Shown: positions 37,586 through 47,099, counted from the first letter of the stretch. The stretch: DNA of 64,000 nucleotides from an uncultured Nostocoides sp. (GCA_937873315.1 CALMQX010000033.1:1-64000); one strand, 5' to 3'. Notes: a model not told the origin generated them from the letters alone. Translations and numbers: made by a program.

Positions 37586-38068
37586 ATGACGAGTCTCACC
37601 GATGAGATCGATGAGGCCGAGGCCGTAGCCCCCTTTGACCCCGTGGCTGCGGCCAAGGACGCCTCCACGGCGACTCACGCGGTCTCGGTGCTCTTGTACA
37701 GCGACGACATCACCACCCGTGATGCCGTGCGAGCCGCGGCTGGCCGTCGGCCTGCACGGGATGTGGAAATCGTCTCGTGGCGCGAGTGCGCCACGGCGGC
37801 GGCCGTGGTCGAGGCCGTCGACGCGGGCGGGATCGACGTCATCGTGCTCGATGGCGAGGCAGTGCCCGCCGGTGGCCTGGGGCTGTGCCGCCAGCTGAAG
37901 AACGAGATCTTCCAGTGCCCGCCGGTCCTCGTACTCACCGGACGCCCCCAAGATGGCTGGCTGGCCGGCTGGTCGCTGGCTGACGACGCCGTTCCGCATC
38001 CGCTGGACCCGATCGCGGTCTCCGAGGCCATCGCTGGCCTCGCACGGACTGTCGGATCTCGCGCGTGA
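37586..38068 (+). CDS. Receiver-like domain protein upstream of trpD
   Basis: A 160-residue protein with an N-terminal flexible acidic segment and a CheY-like fold: [32 protein letters not shown] (Asp at the phosphoacceptor place), [14 protein letters not shown], and [11 protein letters not shown], where the conserved Lys before Pro is replaced by His. Loss of that lysine suggests a phosphorylation-independent pseudo-receiver. No output domain. The ATG chosen follows GAGGAG. Translationally coupled to trpD (GTGA). Confidence 0.82.
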   Translation: MTSLTDEIDEAEAVAPFDPVAAAKDASTATHAVSVLLYSDDITTRDAVRAAAGRRPARDVEIVSWRECATAAAVVEAVDAGGIDVIVLDGEAVPAGGLGLCRQLKNEIFQCPPVLVLTGRPQDGWLAGWSLADDAVPHPLDPIAVSEAIAGLARTVGSRA

Positions 38069-39144
38069 CCCAGGACGCCGCCCTGGCGTTCTCCTGGCCC
38101 GACCTGCTCACCCAGGTCATCGGTGGTGGGGATCTGACCCTGGAGCAGGCTCGGCTCGCCATGACGGCGATCTTCAGTGGGGAGGTGACTCCCGTCCAGC
38201 TCGCTGGACTGTTGGTCGCCTTGCGCAGCAAAGGGGAGACGGTCGCGGAATTGCGCGGCCTGGCGGACGTCATGCTCGAGTTCGCGCACCGCATCGAGGT
38301 GCCCGGACCGACCATCGACATCGTGGGCACCGGTGGAGACCGCTCCCACAGCGTGAACATCTCCACCATGTCTGCGATCGTCGCGGCCGCCACAGGGCTA
38401 CGCGTGGTCAAGCACGGCAACCGGGCGGCGTCCTCGTCCTCCGGCTCGGCCGACGTGCTGGAGGCGCTTGGGGTCAACCTCACCTTGAGCCCAGATCAGG
38501 TGGCGCAGGTGGCCCAGGACGCGGGCATCACGTTCTGTTTTGCCCAGGCCTTCCACCCGGCCATGCGGCACGCGGCCGCGGCCCGGCGCGAGTTGGGGAT
38601 CGGCACGGCATTCAACGTCTTGGGGCCGCTGACCAACCCGGCGCAACCGCACTATGCCGCCGTCGGGGTCGCCGACTCGAGGATGGCGCCGCTGATTGCC
38701 GGGGTCTTTGCCGATCGTGGCCGACCGGCTGCCGTATTCCGCGGGGATGATGGCCTTGATGAGGTGACGATTGCGACCTCCACCACGGTGTGGTGGGTCA
38801 GCGGTGGCACGGTCACCCAACACACCCTCACGCCTGATGCCCTGGGCATTGCGGCCGCACCTTTGGAGAGCCTGCGTGGCGGCGAGGCGAGCTATAACGC
38901 CCAGGTCGCCCGGGATCTGCTCGCGGGAGCCAGCGGACCGGTCCGGGACGCGGTCCTGGTCAACACCGGTTTGGCGCTGGCCATTGCGGACCTCGATGTG
39001 GCGGGGACAGGTCTGGGCGACGACGCGACCCTGGCCGCCGCGGTCCGGGCCGGGATGTCCACCGCAGCAGCCGCGATCGACGATGGTCGGGCGGCCGCGC
39101 TGCTGGAGCGGTGGGTTGCGGTCAGCTCTCAATCCCGAGGCTGA
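38065..39144 (+). CDS. trpD: Anthranilate phosphoribosyltransferase
   Basis: A 359-residue enzyme for the second tryptophan step, joining PRPP to anthranilate. Motifs: DIVGTGGDRSHSVNISTMSA (PRPP site), KHGNRAASSSSGSADVLEALG and GPLTNPAQP. It stands away from other trp genes, as in mycobacteria. GTG start overlaps the receiver-like gene stop. The 3' end overlaps the opposing RAM-domain gene by 23 bases. Confidence 0.97.
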   Translation: MTQDAALAFSWPDLLTQVIGGGDLTLEQARLAMTAIFSGEVTPVQLAGLLVALRSKGETVAELRGLADVMLEFAHRIEVPGPTIDIVGTGGDRSHSVNISTMSAIVAAATGLRVVKHGNRAASSSSGSADVLEALGVNLTLSPDQVAQVAQDAGITFCFAQAFHPAMRHAAAARRELGIGTAFNVLGPLTNPAQPHYAAVGVADSRMAPLIAGVFADRGRPAAVFRGDDGLDEVTIATSTTVWWVSGGTVTQHTLTPDALGIAAAPLESLRGGEASYNAQVARDLLAGASGPVRDAVLVNTGLALAIADLDVAGTGLGDDATLAAAVRAGMSTAAAAIDDGRAAALLERWVAVSSQSRG

Positions 39145-39403
39145 AGGCCGCCTCTAGATCGTGCTTGGAGTAGGTCCGGAAGGCGATATGTGTCGCCGTC
39201 CCGGTCACGCCGGGCACCTTGTTGAGCCGGTCGGCAATGACATCCGCCAACTCATCGTGCTGGCGCACCCGCACCAGAGCAATCAAGTCCGCATCGCCCG
39301 CGACCGAATACACCTCAGTGACGCCGTCGAGGTCGGCGATTTGCTGGGCTACCTCGGGGATGGAGTCGACGTCGACGCTGATGAGGACGATGGCGGTGAT
39401 CAC
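39122..39403 (-). CDS. Stand-alone Lrp/AsnC ligand-binding (RAM) domain protein
   Basis: A 93-residue protein consisting only of the AsnC_trans_reg/RAM domain: ITAIVLISVDVDSIPEVAQQ, VYSVAGDADLIALVRVRQ and FRTYSKHDLEAAFSLG. There is no DNA-binding helix-turn-helix. Such proteins bind amino acids as oligomers and may modulate partners. GTG start. Position beside trpD is conserved in actinobacteria. Confidence 0.92.
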   Translation of the reverse strand: MITAIVLISVDVDSIPEVAQQIADLDGVTEVYSVAGDADLIALVRVRQHDELADVIADRLNKVPGVTGTATHIAFRTYSKHDLEAAFSLGIES

Positions 39404-39413
39404 GCCTGGCAGC

Positions 39414-41111
39414 CTAGTCGAGCTCGGCGTGAACCGGGAGGGCACTGGCGATGGGCAGGGACCACTGGCCTTCCATCTCAACCAGGCGAACCCCGGGGCT
39501 CTCCAGCCATTGCAGCACCACCTCGCTCTCCTCGTGTAATGCCGCGGTCACCGAGCCCTGTGGGGGAGCAACGACCTCGGCACTGACCACCAAAGCGGCC
39601 ACATGCGGCATCGGGTCGACCCCGCGAGGCGAGGCGCTCGCGCCCGCGAGCCGGCCATAGCGCACGCAGATGAGCTCCCAGCCGCCGGTGGGAGAACGGC
39701 GGGCCGCAACCAGGTGCTCAATGCCGCCCAGAGAAGCCAGCCGCTGCACCCGGCTACTGCCCCTGGCCAGCGCGCGCATCCGATCTCGAACCAGGGCAGC
39801 ATCCTCGAAACGCTCCGCGGCCGAGAGCGCTTGCAAGCGATCACGCAATCGGTCGTAGAGGTGCAGGGAGCGTCCGGCCAGGGCGTCCTGCGCGCTCGCG
39901 GCGATGGCGGTGTAGGCATCGAGGCTTTGGGCCCCAGTGCAGGGCGCACCGCAGCGCCCCAACTCGGCGAGGGCGCACGCGGGCGAGGGCGTGGTCACGG
40001 ACAGGCGTGCTGTGCACTGGCGCACGGGGAGCACCTCATGGACTGCGGCGATGGCGGCCTCGGCGCTGCTGCGCGACGGGAACGGACCGGCATAACGCTG
40101 CGGATCTCCATTGACCGATCGCACCACCGAGAATCGGGGGAAAGTCTCGTCGGTCAGGCGCACCCAGACCGCCTTCTCCGGGTGTCGTGAGCGACGGTTG
40201 TATCGAGGCTTGTGCTCAGCGATCAGGCGCAGCTCGCGCACCTGGGCCTCCAAGGGCGTCGCGCACACGACCGGCGTGACCGAAGCCGCAAGGCGCACCA
40301 TCTCGCCCATCCGGCGGCGCTGCTCCGATGCGGTGAAGTACGAGCGCACCCGGGTGCGAATGGACACCGAGGTGCCGACATAGAGGACGCGTTGGTGGTC
40401 GTCTTTGAACAGATAGACGCCAGGGGCGTCGGGCAGTCCGTCGGCGAGGTGCCGCTTGCGTCGCTGGGCCTCCGGCACGCGCCGCGAATAGTCGAGCAGC
40501 TCCTCCAGGGAGTGCACACCGAGGGCACCCACTCGACCGATGAGCCCGTGGAGCACATCGACAGTGGCCCGGGCGTCTTCTAGGGCACGGTGGTTGGGGA
40601 TGGTGCGCGAGCGAAACAAGGTGGCCAATGAGGAGAGCCGATGGTTGGGTGCCTCGTCACGCGAGACGAGTTGCCGGGCCAGGTGAACCGTGTCGAGCAC
40701 CTGCGGGCTGGGCCAGTCCTGGCCGGTCGCGGCGCAGGCGGCCTGCAGGAAGCCCATGTCGAAGCGGGCATTGTGCGCGACCAGGACCGCGCCCGCGGCG
40801 AACTCCAAGAAGGCTGGCAAGGCTCGGCCGATCCGCGGCGCGCTGGCCACCATGGCGTCGGTGATGCCGGTGAGCACACAGATCAACGCCGGGATCGGCT
40901 CCCCGGGGTTGACCAGGCTCTGAAACTCACCAAGCACCTCCCCGCCGCGGACCTTCACCGCGCCGATCTCGGTGATCTGATGCTCGTGCGCACTGCCACC
41001 CGTGGTCTCGAGGTCGACGACCACGAAGGTGACCTCCCGCAGTGGGGTGCCCAGATCCTCAAAACTGCCTTGCCACGGTGAGCCCTGGGCAAGGCGCGCC
41101 GTGGTCGTCAT
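39414..41111 (-). CDS. DEDD 3'-5' exonuclease fused to UvrC-type GIY-YIG nuclease domain
   Basis: A 565-residue two-domain nuclease. N-terminal DnaQ-like exonuclease: VVVDLETTGG, VLVAHNARFDMGFL and NHRALEDARATVDVL, giving the DEDDh acidic residues and His. Then a GIY-YIG domain, DAPGVYLFKDDHQRVLYVGTS, continuing in UvrC N-terminal style (HKPRYNRRSRHPEKAVWVRL). A Cys-bearing C-terminal third follows (CALAELGRCGAPCTGAQS). This is the actinobacterial fusion related to Rv2191, probably in DNA repair. The start between 41111 and 41135 is uncertain, with no good ribosome site for either. Confidence 0.92.
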   Translation of the reverse strand: MTTTARLAQGSPWQGSFEDLGTPLREVTFVVVDLETTGGSAHEHQITEIGAVKVRGGEVLGEFQSLVNPGEPIPALICVLTGITDAMVASAPRIGRALPAFLEFAAGAVLVAHNARFDMGFLQAACAATGQDWPSPQVLDTVHLARQLVSRDEAPNHRLSSLATLFRSRTIPNHRALEDARATVDVLHGLIGRVGALGVHSLEELLDYSRRVPEAQRRKRHLADGLPDAPGVYLFKDDHQRVLYVGTSVSIRTRVRSYFTASEQRRRMGEMVRLAASVTPVVCATPLEAQVRELRLIAEHKPRYNRRSRHPEKAVWVRLTDETFPRFSVVRSVNGDPQRYAGPFPSRSSAEAAIAAVHEVLPVRQCTARLSVTTPSPACALAELGRCGAPCTGAQSLDAYTAIAASAQDALAGRSLHLYDRLRDRLQALSAAERFEDAALVRDRMRALARGSSRVQRLASLGGIEHLVAARRSPTGGWELICVRYGRLAGASASPRGVDPMPHVAALVVSAEVVAPPQGSVTAALHEESEVVLQWLESPGVRLVEMEGQWSLPIASALPVHAELD

Positions 41112-41192
41112 GATCAGGACGCTAGGGCGCGCCACCGACAGTGCCGTCGTGGCACGCCGGGAAAGGTCGTCGCGGCAGCCCTGAATCGAGAA

Positions 41193-41684
41193 CTAGCAGG
41201 CCACGTCGCGCGCGATGGACACCCGCGCCACATAGGGGTCCGGGTCGGTGTGGTCGACGGTGGTCATGGTTGCGCCGCGGGCAGTGACCCGCAAGCGCGC
41301 GGCCCCGGTCAATCCATACGTCGAGCACGGCGTCGTAGATCTCGATTCAAAGGACGTCAGTGGCTCCCGGCTCGAACTCAACGACCCGAAGGACTCCCAC
41401 GGGGCCAAGGTCAGCAGACTGCCGTCAGGCTCAACGCGGTCGATCTTGATCATCCCGCTGATTCGGTGAACGTCCGCCGAACTGGGGCAGTCGACCTTTA
41501 GCCCGATGATGACGCGCCCCTGTGGACCTGTGCGCAGCGACACCTGACTCCGACACCCATTGGTCTGGCCGGCGGCATTGCGCAGGTCGTCGGTGGTGGC
41601 TGCCTGCGCCGATGGGGCCAGGGCGGCGATGGCCGCGCTCACCATCCCGGTCGCGATGAGTCGATGAATCATGATGTTCCCCAT
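41193..41684 (-). CDS. Secreted protein of unknown function
   Basis: A 163-residue protein with a clear signal peptide (IHRLIATGMVSAAIAALAPSAQA, cleavage after AQA). The mature part of about 135 residues has four cysteines (NGCRSQ, KVDCPSS, TTPCSTY and the C-terminal Cys), compatible with two disulfides. No family was recognised. Two starts are possible: ATG at 41684 after AGGGGA, or ATG at 41672. Monocistronic. Confidence 0.8.
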   Translation of the reverse strand: MGNIMIHRLIATGMVSAAIAALAPSAQAATTDDLRNAAGQTNGCRSQVSLRTGPQGRVIIGLKVDCPSSADVHRISGMIKIDRVEPDGSLLTLAPWESFGSLSSSREPLTSFESRSTTPCSTYGLTGAARLRVTARGATMTTVDHTDPDPYVARVSIARDVAC

Positions 41685-41842
41685 TTCCCCTGTGGCGGTT
41701 CCGCGAACCCCTGCGGTCGCTGATCTGCCTGCCCAAACCGTAAGAGGTCATGCAGGAGGGCGCAAGTCTGCACTGTCGGTGTGCCTGCCTACGGTGATCA
41801 TCACGCGCTCACCTCGAGCGAATCTGGACAAGGACGGTGAGG

Positions 41843-42163
41843 ATGATGACCGGTCGGGAGCAGAGCCCTGGATGGGCTCTGGCACACGGTGCGCCATTGG
41901 CGGTGGACTGTGTCCGCTGCCCGGTGGCTGGCCCGGGCTGCGCAGGGTGCATGGTCACCGCACTCCTGGACGCGGACCGAGGACATGAGGACCTAGAGCG
42001 GGCTAGCCAGGTGCCGCTCGATGTGCAGGAGCGTGCGGCAGTGCGCTTGCTCCTCGACCGGGGTGTGATCACGGCGCAGGAGGCCGGCCAGGCGACGGCG
42101 ACCAGGGTGCCGCTACCGCTGCACGGTGTCCGTTCGCGAGCCGCCGACTCCGTCGCCGGATGA
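41843..42163 (+). CDS. Small actinobacterial protein with CxxCPVxxxxCxxC motif
   Basis: A 106-residue soluble protein whose N-terminal third has CVRCPVAGPGCAGCMVTALL, four cysteines in a zinc- or cluster-like arrangement. The C-terminal part (DVQERAAVRLLLDRGVITAQEA) is a helix-rich segment. Similar small proteins are widespread in actinobacteria; the function is unknown. The ATG is chosen because AAGGA lies 8 bases upstream. The 3' end overlaps the opposing membrane-protein gene by 51 bases. Confidence 0.75.
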   Translation: MMTGREQSPGWALAHGAPLAVDCVRCPVAGPGCAGCMVTALLDADRGHEDLERASQVPLDVQERAAVRLLLDRGVITAQEAGQATATRVPLPLHGVRSRAADSVAG

Positions 42164-43453
42164 GGCCGCCAGAGCGGCGACCAGCAGAGCGGCACTCAAC
42201 CAGAACTGGTTATAGAAGGCCTGCTTGTTGACCAGATTGGCCACGAGCAGGACCAGTGCCGCCCACCTGAGGACCTCGGGCAACCCGGGTTGTCGGCGCA
42301 CGATCGCCGCCGACGCGATCGCCAGGATCGCCACCGTGACCGCACCCGTGGCCCAAAACGGCGGCGTCACCCCGTGCACATTCAGCGCATAAAGGAACCA
42401 GGTGTTGGCGAACCGGATGGGATGGAATCCGACGAGCAAGGTCACGGTGTCATGCACGAAGGCGGGCAGATCCCGCAGCGCAAATGGCGCCATGAGCGCT
42501 CCGGCCACCGCCGCGGAAGCCAGCACGCGCCGCCAGCCAAAAGGGCGCCAGAGCGCGATCAGTGGCAGCAGCAGGACGAGGTGTTGCTTACTCGCGCAGG
42601 CCAGGGCCAGCACCACGATCGCCCAACCCATGCGGCCGCGCTGGACCAAGACGGCCCAACCCACCAAGAGGGCCGCCAACACGGGCTCGGTCCACGCCTG
42701 ATCGATCTGGGTAATGGTGCCCGGGGCCACGACGAGCACGCCCGCGGCCAGGGCTGCCCGGTGGGCGTGGCCGCGAGCCAGCAGCCAAAACCCCCACAGC
42801 ACCATCAGCGACCAGATCAGCATCATCCAGCGGATGTCCCCAGCCACCCACCGTCCGGGCGCCAGCAGCACCGCCATCCACGGCAGATACGTGAAGGCAT
42901 CCTTGACACCGGGCGATCCGGACCAGGTCGCCGTGTAGATATTGCCGCCATCAGCCAGCACATCACTGGCCTGCTGCAGCATCACCCAGACATCGATGCG
43001 CGGCGCCGGGTCTCCCACGATGCAGATCACGGCGAGCGCCAGCTGACCGGCCACCGCGCTCGCGTATGCCGCGACATTGGCCAGCCGGGAACGCTCGCCG
43101 AACCACAGCAGGCTGGCGACGCCAATCGCGGTGATGGTCACGGCCCACCGCGCCGCGTCTAGAGCACCGCCGCGTAGGTAGCTAAAGAGCGGGACCTGCC
43201 AGGTGATCACGGCGCTGGCCAGCAGCACGACAGGACCCAACCATCGGGGCACCACGCGGCCATCCCGGGCGCCGGCGGCATACCGGCTCTGCCACCACCC
43301 GAGCACTGCGGCAGCGCCGGTCAAGGTGAGCACGATGGCGATCTCGAAGCGCACCACGCTCCACTGGAGCATGGCGAAGGTCACCAGCCACGTGAGCGCC
43401 GCGATCACCGCAGGCCAGGAGGCTGGCCCACGCAGCTCGGCCCGATCAGCCAC
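42113..43453 (-). CDS. Polytopic membrane protein, probable GT-C (GT87-like) mannosyltransferase
   Basis: A 446-residue protein with about 11-12 helices. The external loop after an early helix, PRIDVWVMLQQASDVLADGGNIYTATW, resembles the acidic catalytic loop of polyprenol-dependent GT-C enzymes. The position near PlsC and fadD genes matches the mycobacterial Rv2181-type alpha-mannosyltransferase neighbourhood, so a role in lipoglycan or cell-envelope mannosylation is likely but unproven. It overlaps the stop of fadD by 8 bases. Confidence 0.82.
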   Translation of the reverse strand: MADRAELRGPASWPAVIAALTWLVTFAMLQWSVVRFEIAIVLTLTGAAAVLGWWQSRYAAGARDGRVVPRWLGPVVLLASAVITWQVPLFSYLRGGALDAARWAVTITAIGVASLLWFGERSRLANVAAYASAVAGQLALAVICIVGDPAPRIDVWVMLQQASDVLADGGNIYTATWSGSPGVKDAFTYLPWMAVLLAPGRWVAGDIRWMMLIWSLMVLWGFWLLARGHAHRAALAAGVLVVAPGTITQIDQAWTEPVLAALLVGWAVLVQRGRMGWAIVVLALACASKQHLVLLLPLIALWRPFGWRRVLASAAVAGALMAPFALRDLPAFVHDTVTLLVGFHPIRFANTWFLYALNVHGVTPPFWATGAVTVAILAIASAAIVRRQPGLPEVLRWAALVLLVANLVNKQAFYNQFWLSAALLVAALAASSGDGVGGSRTDTVQR

Positions 43454-45236
43454 CGTAGAGCTGCTCGACCTCGTCGGCGAAGTCCGTCATCACGACATTG
43501 CGCTTGAGTTTGAGCGAAGGCGTGAGGTGCCCGCTGGCCTCGGTGAAGTCGGTGTCGAGAATGGCGAACTTGCGGATGGCCTCGGCCTTGGACACGGCGG
43601 AATTGGCGTCATCGACGGCGCGCTGGATCTCGGCCAGTACCGCGGGTTCGGTGCGGGCCCGCTCGACGCTCAGGCCGGCGAGTCCATTGTTCGCGGCCCA
43701 CGCCGGCAGCATCTCCTCGTCCAAGGTGACCAGGGCGGCGATGAACGGCTTGCCGTCGCCCACGACGACACACTGGGAGACCAGGGGATGCGCCCGCAGC
43801 CGATCCTCGAGCACGGCCGGTGCGACATTCTTGCCGCCGGCAGTGACCAGGATTTCCTTCTTGCGGCCGGTGATCTTGAGGAAGCCGTCGTCATCCAACT
43901 CGCCGATATCGCCGGTGTGGAACCAGCCCTGCACGATCGCCTCGGAGGTGGCCTGGGCATTGCCGTGGTACCCGTGGAAGAGGTTCACGCCCTGCACGAG
44001 GATTTCGCCGTCCTCGGCGATCCGCACCCCGACGCCCGGCAGCGGCTTCCCGACCGAGCCGATCCGCAGGGCGGTAGGCAGATTCACGGTCGCTGGCGCG
44101 GTGGTCTCGGTCAGACCGTAGCCCTCCAGGATCACCAGGCCGATCCCGCGGAAGAAATGCCCCAAGCGGGTGCCCAGGGGCGCGCCACCGGAGACGGCAT
44201 ACTCGGTCTTGCCGCCCAAGGCCGACCGCAGCGTGCTGTACACCAACCGGTCGAAGAAGCCGTGCTTGAGCCGCAGCGCCAGTGAGGCACCACCAGCGTC
44301 TTGAGCCTGCGACCACTCAATCGCGGTCGCGGCGGCCTTGGCGAAGATCGCGCCCTTGCCCCCGGTCTCGGCCTTGGCCTCAGCCGAGTTGTAGATCTTC
44401 TCAAAGACCCGAGGAACGGCCAGGACGAAGGTCGGCTGAAAAGAGGCGAGATCGTCGAGCAGGTTCTTGAGGTCAGAACTGTGGCCCATCCGGCCTTCGC
44501 CGACCACCGTGAGGACCTCGATGAACCGGGCGAACACATGAGCCAACGGCAAGAAGAGCAGCGTCGCGGCTCCGGGTCGACCAATCACATCCGGCAGGGT
44601 CGCGCAGGTGTTCTCGGCCAGGGTGAGGAAGTTGCCATGGGTGAGTTCCACGCCCTTGGGGCGGCCGGTGGTCCCCGAGGTGTAGATGATCGTCGCCAGG
44701 CTGTCGCGGCCCAGCCCTGCCCGTCGGTCGACGACGGCGGCGGCGGTCACCGAAGCGCCCTGCTCGACCACCTCGTCGAGGTCGCCATCATCGATACACC
44801 AGACCTGCCTCAGGCCGGTCAGCGAGTCACGAACCTGGGCAACCCCGTCCAGGTGCGCTCGCGTCTCGACAATGACCCCGACGGCCTGGGCGTCCGAGAG
44901 AATCCATTGGACCTGGTCGGGGGAGGAGGTCTCGTAGATCGGGACCGGCACTGCTCCCACCGACCAGAGGGCGAAGTCCGCCAGGGTCCACTCATACCGC
45001 GTGCGACTCAAGATGCCGACCGCATCCCCGGGCGCGATTCCAGCGGCGATGAAGCCGCGCGCCAGCTCGTCGACCCCGGCGGCAAAGTCGGCCGCCGTGA
45101 CATCCCGCCAACCCGCTCCGGAGCGCACGCTGAAGGCCACTCGCTCCGGCTGGCGTTGGGCGTTGCGTCCGGGGAGATCGGCCAGGCTGCCGGCGCTATC
45201 GGCCGGGATGATTGTCGGGGTCGAGGTCTCGCGCAC
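43446..45236 (-). CDS. fadD: Long-chain fatty-acid-CoA ligase
   Basis: A 596-residue AMP-forming acyl-CoA synthetase (FadD15-like) that activates fatty acids for lipid synthesis or degradation. Motifs: TIIYTSGTTGRPKGVELTH, EGYGLTETTAP, GWFHTGDIGELDDDG and ITGRKKEILVTAGGKNVAP with the late catalytic Lys. It is divergent from the SRPBCC gene across 96 bases and coupled to the membrane-protein gene downstream. Confidence 0.95.
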   Translation of the reverse strand: MRETSTPTIIPADSAGSLADLPGRNAQRQPERVAFSVRSGAGWRDVTAADFAAGVDELARGFIAAGIAPGDAVGILSRTRYEWTLADFALWSVGAVPVPIYETSSPDQVQWILSDAQAVGVIVETRAHLDGVAQVRDSLTGLRQVWCIDDGDLDEVVEQGASVTAAAVVDRRAGLGRDSLATIIYTSGTTGRPKGVELTHGNFLTLAENTCATLPDVIGRPGAATLLFLPLAHVFARFIEVLTVVGEGRMGHSSDLKNLLDDLASFQPTFVLAVPRVFEKIYNSAEAKAETGGKGAIFAKAAATAIEWSQAQDAGGASLALRLKHGFFDRLVYSTLRSALGGKTEYAVSGGAPLGTRLGHFFRGIGLVILEGYGLTETTAPATVNLPTALRIGSVGKPLPGVGVRIAEDGEILVQGVNLFHGYHGNAQATSEAIVQGWFHTGDIGELDDDGFLKITGRKKEILVTAGGKNVAPAVLEDRLRAHPLVSQCVVVGDGKPFIAALVTLDEEMLPAWAANNGLAGLSVERARTEPAVLAEIQRAVDDANSAVSKAEAIRKFAILDTDFTEASGHLTPSLKLKRNVVMTDFADEVEQLYGG

Positions 45237-45332
45237 GAAGAACTCCTGGGGGAGGTGGAGAAGATCGAGGCAACCCTACGGTCTGCTCACGTCTTCGCGC
45301 CGCGACCTGGATCACGCGGTACCCTTCGAGCC

Positions 45333-45782
45333 ATGTCCGACAGCACTTCGTCCGTCATCGAGATTGCCGCGCCCCCCGGAAACGTCCTTGACGTCATCGC
45401 CGACTTCGAGCGGTATCCCGAATGGGCCAAGCAAGTAAAGACCAGCACCGTGGTGAGTGAGGACGGCGACGGCTGGGCTGACCAGGTCGAGTTCGTCTTG
45501 GATGCGGGGGCGATCAAGGACCGGTACGTGCTGGAGTACGGCTGGGATATCGATGAGGACGGGGTGGGGGTCGTCTCCTGGCACCTGGTTCGCGCCGACG
45601 TGCTCAAGGCCCTCACGGGCAGTTACACCCTCGAACCCAGCGCGAAGGGCACCAAAGTCACCTACGCGCTTGAGGTTGATGTGAAGATCCCGATGATCGG
45701 CATGCTCAAGCGCAAGGCCGAGAAGGTCATCGTCGACACCGCGCTCAAGGAACTGCAGCGTCGGGTCGAGTCCGGCGCGTGA
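45333..45782 (+). CDS. SRPBCC (START/polyketide-cyclase-like) protein
   Basis: A 149-residue helix-grip protein binding hydrophobic ligands: SSVIEIAAPPGNVLDVIADF, ERYPEWAKQVKTSTVV, and a long terminal helix KAEKVIVDTALKELQRRVE. It resembles Rv2185c-type proteins found beside fadD15. A role in lipid or isoprenoid handling is inferred. The stop overlaps the next ATG by one base; four genes in a row are coupled. Confidence 0.9.
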   Translation: MSDSTSSVIEIAAPPGNVLDVIADFERYPEWAKQVKTSTVVSEDGDGWADQVEFVLDAGAIKDRYVLEYGWDIDEDGVGVVSWHLVRADVLKALTGSYTLEPSAKGTKVTYALEVDVKIPMIGMLKRKAEKVIVDTALKELQRRVESGA

Positions 45783-46135
45783 TGTCTGCTGGCGAAGCCT
45801 GGTCCGTCGAGGACGAGGCGGCCAAGCTCGTTGCGAGTCTGCGGGCTGCCGCCCGCGCTACCCCGGATTCCCCAGCCGGGACTGAGGTCCCCCGGGACCC
45901 TGGGATGTCCTCGCCGTCCACGGCCAGCGCACATTCGGCGCAGTGCCAATGGTGTCCGGTATGCCGTGGCGCCCGTTTCCTGCAGTCGGTGTCCCCGGAG
46001 ACCATCTCCCGGTTGGCCGACCTGGCCTCCTTCGCTGCGATGGCCCTGGGCGACCTGGCGGAGCGGCAGGCAGAACGGCAGGCCGAACGGGCGGCCGAGC
46101 ACCCTGCCGACGACGAGGCCCGCGGCGATGACTGA
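45782..46135 (+). CDS. Small protein with CxxCPxC motif
   Basis: A 117-residue mostly helical protein. HSAQCQWCPVCRGARFL carries three cysteines and a His in a zinc-ribbon-like half site, and a charged Glu/Arg/Gln C-terminal repeat follows (ERQAERQAERAAEH). It is translationally coupled to the SRPBCC gene before it and overlaps the ROK kinase by 8 bases. Function unknown; conserved in this position in actinobacteria as far as I recall. Confidence 0.78.
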   Translation: MSAGEAWSVEDEAAKLVASLRAAARATPDSPAGTEVPRDPGMSSPSTASAHSAQCQWCPVCRGARFLQSVSPETISRLADLASFAAMALGDLAERQAERQAERAAEHPADDEARGDD

Positions 46136-47099
46136 GCTGGCCGTCGGAGTCGACATCGGCGGCACCAAGGTCGCCGGAGGCGTCGTCAATGCCGCCGGAG
46201 AGGTCATCGCGCGAACCCGGCGGGATACCCCTCATCGCAGCACCAGCCCGGATGTGGTGGAAGACACCATCGTCTCGGTGGTCGAAGAGTTGCTGGCCGA
46301 TCACGCCGACAGGGTGGTGGCGGTGGGCATCGGGGCGGCGGGCTTTGTGGCCGCCGATCGAGCGACCGTCGTCTTTGCCCCGCATTTGTCGTGGCGCCAC
46401 GAGCCCTTGCGGGATGCGCTGGCTTCACGGCTGGCGTTGCCGATCTTTGTCGACAATGACGCCAATGCCGCGATCTGGGCGGAGTACCGCTTTGGCGCCG
46501 GGCGCGGCGAGAGCCATCTGGTCATGGTTAACCTCGGCACCGGCATTGGCGGGGGCCTGGTGCTCGGTGGCCAGGTCTTCCGCGGGCGTCACGGGATTGC
46601 CGGCGAGTTTGGGCACATGCAAGTCGTTCCAAACGGGATCCGCTGCGAATGCGGCAACAAGGGCTGCTGGGAGCAGTACGCCTCCGGCAACGCGCTGGTC
46701 CGCGAGGCCCGCGCCCTCTGGGAGTCCGGCAGCCCCACGGTGACCGATGACCTGCGTTCGATGGTGGGGCGGCCGGAGGATCTCACCGGGCCTTTGATCA
46801 CCGAGGCGGCTCGGCGCGGGGACCGGCTGGCCCGCGAGTTGCTCGGTGAGATCGGCACCTGGTTGGGGATCGGGATCGCCGACCTGGCGGCCGCCCTCGA
46901 CCCTGGAACCTTCGTCATCGGAGGCGGTGTCAGCGCCGCGGGCGACCTACTTCTCGAGCCCGCACGGGCGGCATTCCGCGCCCAGTTGACCGGACGTGGG
47001 TATCGCCCCGAGGCCCGCATCGTGGCCGCCCAACTGGGCAATGAGGCGGGTGTGGTCGGGGCAGCCGACCTGGCGCGGGCGGGAGTTACCGCCTCGTGA
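46128..47099 (+). CDS. ROK-family glucokinase
   Basis: A 323-residue ROK kinase. ATP site VGVDIGGTKVAGGVV, catalytic DNDANAA, glucose site EFGHMQV, and zinc motif CECGNKGCWEQYASG. Most likely glucokinase feeding glucose into glycolysis; ROK enzymes with other hexose preference exist. The 3' end overlaps the EEP phosphatase gene by GTGA. Confidence 0.93.
   Translation: MTELAVGVDIGGTKVAGGVVNAAGEVIARTRRDTPHRSTSPDVVEDTIVSVVEELLADHADRVVAVGIGAAGFVAADRATVVFAPHLSWRHEPLRDALASRLALPIFVDNDANAAIWAEYRFGAGRGESHLVMVNLGTGIGGGLVLGGQVFRGRHGIAGEFGHMQVVPNGIRCECGNKGCWEQYASGNALVREARALWESGSPTVTDDLRSMVGRPEDLTGPLITEAARRGDRLARELLGEIGTWLGIGIADLAAALDPGTFVIGGGVSAAGDLLLEPARAAFRAQLTGRGYRPEARIVAAQLGNEAGVVGAADLARAGVTAS

Noticed and set aside
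44301..45332. Long upstream extension of the SRPBCC frame
   Set aside because: The extension is antisense to fadD; homology begins at the ATG at 45333.
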